Shown here piece after piece: positions 59,831-64,000 of a stretch of 64,000 nucleotides of DNA. Origin of the DNA: CAVXDY01 sp963721335 (GTDB lineage: Bacteria > Actinomycetota > Thermoleophilia > Miltoncostaeales > Miltoncostaeaceae); contig CAVRIV010000008.1 of assembly GCA_963721335.1 (NCBI GenBank), forward strand, positions 62,001 to 126,000, given 5' to 3'. Numbering within the stretch: position 1 is the stretch's first letter; the number at the start of each line of letters is the position of its first letter. The notes under the pieces were generated by a model, which did not search any database, was not told the DNA's origin, and worked only from the letters and a program-made list of their open reading frames with translations. Both the position numbers and the translations under genes were made by a program.

Positions 59831-61102
59831 ATGGCCAAGACCCAAGAGCCGAACGAGCAGCTCCTCTGCAGCTTCTGCGGCAAGTCGCAGCGGCAGGTGA
59901 AGAAGCTGATCGCCGGTCCCGGCGTCTACATCTGCGACGAGTGCATCGATCTCTGCAACGAGATCATCGACGAGGAGCTGACCACCCCGGTCAGCTTCGA
60001 CCCCGACTCGCTGCCGCGCCCGCGCGAGATCTACGACGTCCTGAACGACTACGTGGTGGGTCAGGAGGAGGCCAAGCGCACCCTCGCCGTGGCCGTCTAC
60101 AACCACTACAAGCGCGTCAACATGATGTCGTCGAGCGAGGGCGACATCGAGCTCCAGAAGAGCAACATCCTGCTGCTCGGCCCCACCGGGTGCGGCAAGA
60201 CGCTGCTCGCGCAGACGCTCGCGCGCATCCTGAACGTGCCGTTCGCCATCGCCGACGCGACCGCCCTCACCGAGGCCGGCTACGTGGGCGAGGACGTCGA
60301 GAACATCCTGTTGAAGCTGATCCAGGCGGCCGACTTCGACGTCAAGAAGGCCGAGACCGGGATCATCTACATCGACGAGGTCAACAAGATCGCGCGGAAG
60401 GCGGACAACCCGTCCATCACGCGCGACGTGTCGGGCGAGGGCGTGCAGCAGGCGCTGCTGAAGATCCTCGAGGGCACGGTGGCGTCGGTGCCGCCGCAGG
60501 GGGGGCGCAAGCACCCCCACCAGGAGTTCCTCACCATCGACACCACGAACGTGCTGTTCATCTGCGGCGGCGCGTTCGCGAACCTCGAGAAGATCATCGA
60601 GCGCCGCATCGGCCACAAGGGCGTGGGCTTCGCCGCCGAGGTGCGCAGCCGCCGGGAGCACGACCCGCACGACGTCTTCAGCGAGGTGCTCCCCGAGGAC
60701 CTCATGAACTACGGGCTGATCCCCGAGTTCATCGGCCGGCTGCCGGTGATCTCCGCGGTCCACCAGCTCTCGCGCGACGACCTGGTGCAGATCCTGACCG
60801 AGCCGAAGAACGCGCTCGTGCGCCAGTACCGGCGCTTCTTCAGCTTCGACCACGTCGACCTGGTCTTCGCCGACGACTCGCTCCAGGCGATCGCCGACCG
60901 GGCCCTGCACCGCGAGACCGGCGCGCGCGGGCTGCGGTCCATCATGGAGGCCGCGCTGCTGGACGTGATGTTCGAGCTCCCCTCCCGCGACGACGTGCTC
61001 AAGTGCGTCGTCACCCGCGAGACGATCGAGAAGGGCCTGCCCCCGACACTGGTCACCGAAGCGCCCGATCGGGTGGCCGAGGCCGGCGGCGAATCCGCCT
61101 GA
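59831..61102 (+). CDS. clpX: ATP-dependent Clp protease ATP-binding subunit ClpX
   Basis: A 423-residue AAA+ unfoldase. An N-terminal C4 zinc finger (Cys13, Cys16, Cys35, Cys38; LLCSFCGKSQ and YICDECIDLC) is followed by Walker A GPTGCGKT (about 117-124), Walker B IIYIDEVNK and a sensor region with NVLFICGGAFANLE. The pore loop (GYVGEDVE) and a C-terminal domain with IMEAALLDVMFELP complete it. It unfolds substrates for ClpP encoded just upstream. Length is normal. Confidence 0.97.
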   Translation: MAKTQEPNEQLLCSFCGKSQRQVKKLIAGPGVYICDECIDLCNEIIDEELTTPVSFDPDSLPRPREIYDVLNDYVVGQEEAKRTLAVAVYNHYKRVNMMSSSEGDIELQKSNILLLGPTGCGKTLLAQTLARILNVPFAIADATALTEAGYVGEDVENILLKLIQAADFDVKKAETGIIYIDEVNKIARKADNPSITRDVSGEGVQQALLKILEGTVASVPPQGGRKHPHQEFLTIDTTNVLFICGGAFANLEKIIERRIGHKGVGFAAEVRSRREHDPHDVFSEVLPEDLMNYGLIPEFIGRLPVISAVHQLSRDDLVQILTEPKNALVRQYRRFFSFDHVDLVFADDSLQAIADRALHRETGARGLRSIMEAALLDVMFELPSRDDVLKCVVTRETIEKGLPPTLVTEAPDRVAEAGGESA

Positions 61103-61109
61103 GCACGCC

Positions 61110-63678
61110 GTGAGCCCCCCTCGGTCCCGGCCGCTGCCGGCCGGCACTCGCCCGGCGGAGCGGTTCGATCCGGCCGAGGTCGAGCCCCGATGGATCGCAG
61201 GCCTGGGACGAGGCGGGCGTGGGCCACGCCGACCCCGACAGCGATCGCCCGCCCTACACGATCGCGATCCCGCCCCCGAACGTCACGGGGGTGCTCCACA
61301 TGGGGCACGCCCTCAACAACACGATCCAGGATCTGCTCATCCGCACGCGGCGGATGGCCGGCGACGAGACCCTCTGGATCTGCGGCACCGACCACGCGGG
61401 CATCGCCACCCAGGCGGTCGTCGAGAAGGCGCTGGCCGCCGAGGGCACCTCCCGCGTCGAGCTCGGGCGCGAGGAGTTCGTGCGGCGGGTGTGGCAGTGG
61501 CGGGAGGAGTACGGCGGGCGCATCATCGACCAGCTCCGCCGGCTGGGCGCCACCCTCGACTACCGCCGCGAGCGCTTCACCATGGACGAGGGCTACGTCG
61601 CCGCCGTTCAGCGGGTCTTCGTGGACCTGTACGACAAGGGCTACATCTACCGCGACCGCTACATGGTCAACTGGGACCCGGGGCTGGGCTCGGCCATCTC
61701 CGACCTCGAGGTGGAGGACCGCGAGGTCACCGACACGATGGTGACCATCGCCTACCCGCTCTCCGACGGCAGCGGAGAGATCGTGGTGGCGACGGTGCGG
61801 CCGGAGACGATGCTCGGTGACACGGGGGTGGCCGTGAATCCCGGCGACGACCGCTACCGCGACCTGGTGGGCAGGACGGTCACGCTCCCGCTCGTGGGCC
61901 GTGAGATCCCGATCGTGGCCGACGAGCGCGTCCTGCCCGAGTTCGGCACCGGCGCGCTCAAGGTCACGCCCGCGCACGCGCCCGAGGACTTCGAGATCGC
62001 CCGCCGTCACGGGCTGCCCGCCGTGAACGTCATCGGCGAGGACGGGCGCATGACCGACGAGGCGCCCGAGCGCTATCGCGGCCTGACGCCGGCCGAGTGC
62101 GCCGCGCGGGTGGTCGAGGACCTCCGCGCCGAGGGCCTGCTGCGCGCCGAGGAGCCCTACACCCACACCGTCCCGTTCTCCCAGCGCTCCGGCGCCCGGG
62201 TCGAGCCGCTCATCTCGCTGCAGTGGTTCTGCGACATGACCCGTCTCGCGGCGCCCGCGATCGCGGCGGTGGAGGAGGGGCGGGTGCGGTTCACGCCCCC
62301 CAAGTGGGGCGAGGTCTACCTCAACTGGATGCGCGAGATCCGGCCCTGGTGCGTGAGCCGCCAGCTCTGGTGGGGCCACCAGATCCCGGTCTACTACCGC
62401 GGCGACGAGGTCCACGTCTCGGGCGAGCCCCCCGAGGGGGAGGGCTGGGAGCGCGACCCGGACGTCCTCGACACCTGGTTCAGCTCGGCGTTGTGGCCGT
62501 TCGCCACCCTCGGCTGGCCCGAGCAGACCCCCGAGCTCGAGCGCTTCTATCCCACCCAGGTGCTCTCGACCGCCCGCGACATCATCTTCCTGTGGGTCGC
62601 CCGGATGGTGATGATGGGCATCGAGTACATGGGCGCCGAGCCGTTCTCGGACGTCTACATCCACTCGGTGGTGCAGGCGCCCGACGGCCGCCGCATGAGC
62701 AAGTCGCTCGGCACGGGGCTGGATCCCATCGAGCAGATCGAGACCCATGGCGCCGACGCCCTGCGCTTCGGCCTGCTGATGATGTCCAGCACTCAGGACG
62801 TGCGCTTCAGCCCCGATCGCATCGACCAGGGCCGGCAGCTCGTGACCAAGCTCTGGAACGCGGCCCGTCTGGTGAGCGACCGGGGCGGACGCGGTGGAGA
62901 GCCGGCGCCGCCCGCGACGGGCCTCGCCGACCGCTGGATCGCGTCGCGGGTCGCCGCCGCCGTGGAGCAGGCCGACGCGCTGAACGAGGGCTTCCAGCTC
63001 TCGCAGCTGGCCGACCTGGTCTACCACCTGGTGTTCGACGACTTCTGCGACTGGTACCTGGAGCTGCTGAAGGCCGGCGAGGCCTCGCCGGACATGGCCG
63101 GCCACGTCCTCGAGCAGATCCTCGCGCTCACCCACCCCCTGATGCCGTTCGTGACCGAGGAGAGCTGGTCCCGCCTGCCCGGGGCGTCGGGGCTGATGGC
63201 GACGCACGCGCCGCCGGCGGCCCCGGGTCCGCGCGACGCCGATGCGGAGGCGGAGGTCGCCGCGGTGCGGGAGGTGGTCACGGCGCTGCGCGCCTATCGC
63301 TCGAGCCGTGGGCTGCCGCCGCGCGCTCCGCTGGTGATGGAGCCGCCGCCGCACCCGGCGGTGAGCGCTCTCGACGCCGTCGTGGCCGCGCCCGCCGGCG
63401 CCGCGGCCGGTCTCACCACCACCCTGCTCGCGGACGGTCGCTCGATCGCCGTCGGGCCGGCCGAGGAGCGGATCGACCCGGCCGCGGAGCGCAGCCGTCT
63501 GGCGCGCGAGCTCAGCAAGGCCGAGACCGAGCTCGCGCGCGCGGAGGACAAGCTCGCCAATCCGGCCTTCGTCGGGCGCGCGCCCGCCCACCTGGTGGAT
63601 GCCGAGCGCGACAAGGTCGCGCGCTACGCCACCGAACGGGATGCGCTCGCCGAGCGCATCGCCGCATTGAGCGACTGA
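61110..63678 (+). CDS. valS: Valyl-tRNA synthetase, frameshifted near the N-terminus
   Basis: A class I synthetase of about 855 residues. The HIGH motif is GVLHMGHALN and the KMSKS motif RMSKSLGTGL. ICGTDHAGIATQAVVEKAL, the editing (CP1) domain and the C-terminal coiled coil (RLARELSKAETELARAEDKL) are all present. The GTG start at 61110 gives PAERFDPAEVEPRWIA. A shift near 61200 (AGLGRG / QAWDEAGVGHADP) precedes the catalytic core. ValS is essential, so this is almost certainly a sequencing or assembly error. Confidence 0.93.
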
Positions 63679-63685
63679 GCCGCCC

Positions 63686-64000
63686 ATGAGCCCCGAGGAG
63701 GCCCGGGTGTGGATCGCCGGGCTCGAGATCCTCGGCATGCGCCTCGGGCTCGAGCGCATGACGGTCCTCCTGGCGGCCCTCGGCAACCCGGAGCGCGCCG
63801 CTCCGGCCCTGCACGTCGTGGGCACCAACGGAAAGTCGTCCACCTCCCGTCTGGCCGCGGCCGCGCTCGGCAGCGGAGGCGCGCGCGTGGGGGCGTACCT
63901 CTCCCCGCACCTCACCGACTGGACCGAGCGGATCCAGGTGGACGGCGAGCCAGTGGACGAGGAGGCCTTCGCCGCGGCCATCGCGGCGGTGCGGGAGGCG
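63686..64000 (+). CDS. folC: Folylpolyglutamate synthase / dihydrofolate synthase, N-terminal part (runs off window)
   Basis: 105 residues visible. GMRLGLERMTVLLAALGNPE is followed by the ATP-binding P-loop LHVVGTNGKSSTSRLAAAAL and VGAYLSPHLTDWTERIQVDG, all diagnostic of the Mur-ligase-like FolC family. It adds glutamate to folates. The ATG at 63686 is 7 bp after the valS stop, and valS-folC order is common in bacteria. The rest is outside the window. Confidence 0.93.
   Translation, partial: MSPEEARVWIAGLEILGMRLGLERMTVLLAALGNPERAAPALHVVGTNGKSSTSRLAAAALGSGGARVGAYLSPHLTDWTERIQVDGEPVDEEAFAAAIAAVREA

Noticed and set aside
60709..63981. A 1090-codon open frame on the minus strand, antisense to clpX, valS and folC
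   Set aside because: It is opposite three strongly conserved genes; its protein is Arg/Gly/Asp/His-rich with no motif. Long antisense frames are expected at this GC content.
1..64000. CRISPR arrays, complete insertion sequences, prophage structural genes or an integrase
   Set aside because: I found no spaced direct repeats, transposase motifs or integrase catalytic residues. Tandem arrays are absent by eye; short or degenerate elements could be missed.

Overview
The window is very GC-rich DNA with dense genes, short gaps, many ATGA/GTGA start-stop overlaps and frequent GTG or TTG starts. Together with trigger factor-clpP-clpX-valS-folC synteny, an amphi-Trp protein and many TANNNT-6/7-nt-start (leaderless-type) promoters, this points to an actinobacterium. 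A deep-branching lineage such as Thermoleophilia is my guess; I could not run a phylogeny.

Layout. 1-2565: exopolysaccharide genes (start of a glycosyltransferase, a BY-kinase/chain-length protein, and a divergent CpsB-type phosphatase). 2890-2962: tRNA-Arg. 2993-4336: flavin disulfide reductase. 4526-9206: compact operon of an SbnA-like PLP synthase, an FAD/NAD(P) protein, a Y4yA-type PLP decarboxylase and a lipoprotein. 9288-15544: SpoIIE-type phosphatase, acidic disordered protein, papain-like protease with an unknown partner, secreted repeat protein, cupin. 15611-17232: glnK-amtB with unusual key residues. 17328-26125: VOC protein, amphi-Trp protein, lipid kinase, MacB-like ABC exporter, TetR/cupin pair, secreted propeller-like protein, FMN-binding protein. 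26218-31296: operon of two APC-permease/UspA fusions, a small membrane protein and two TrkA-type (RCK) proteins. 31330-32404: orphan antitoxin and small membrane proteins. 32436-37652: complete bioB-bioA-bioF-bioD-birA biotin operon. 37662-37805: metallothionein-like gene, then an acyl-CoA dehydrogenase.

39046-45379 is a decayed segment holding remnants of a monooxygenase-like gene, UspA, a P-type ATPase, an acyl-CoA ligase and TerC, plus one intact tandem UspA. It is bounded by two partial tRNA-Ser(CGA) sequences sharing a 17-bp direct repeat, so it may be an old integrated element or rearrangement. 45449-57468 returns to ordinary accessory metabolism: BNR propeller with a MoaD-like protein, VOC protein, ECF sigma factor, DUF1326/DUF2182 pair, oxidoreductases, diguanylate cyclase, OsmC, thioesterase, cupin. 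57559-64000 is core genome: tRNA-His, tRNA-Leu, tig, clpP, clpX, valS and the start of folC.

At least a dozen otherwise well-conserved genes, including the essential valS, carry single frameshifts. Some are therefore probably assembly indels, and broken genes should be read with that in mind. The strongest candidates for new biology are the APC-UspA/RCK transport operon, the protease/partner pair, the Glu-for-His AmtB with its Tyr51-less PII protein, the small synthase/decarboxylase cluster and the tRNA-bounded decayed segment.
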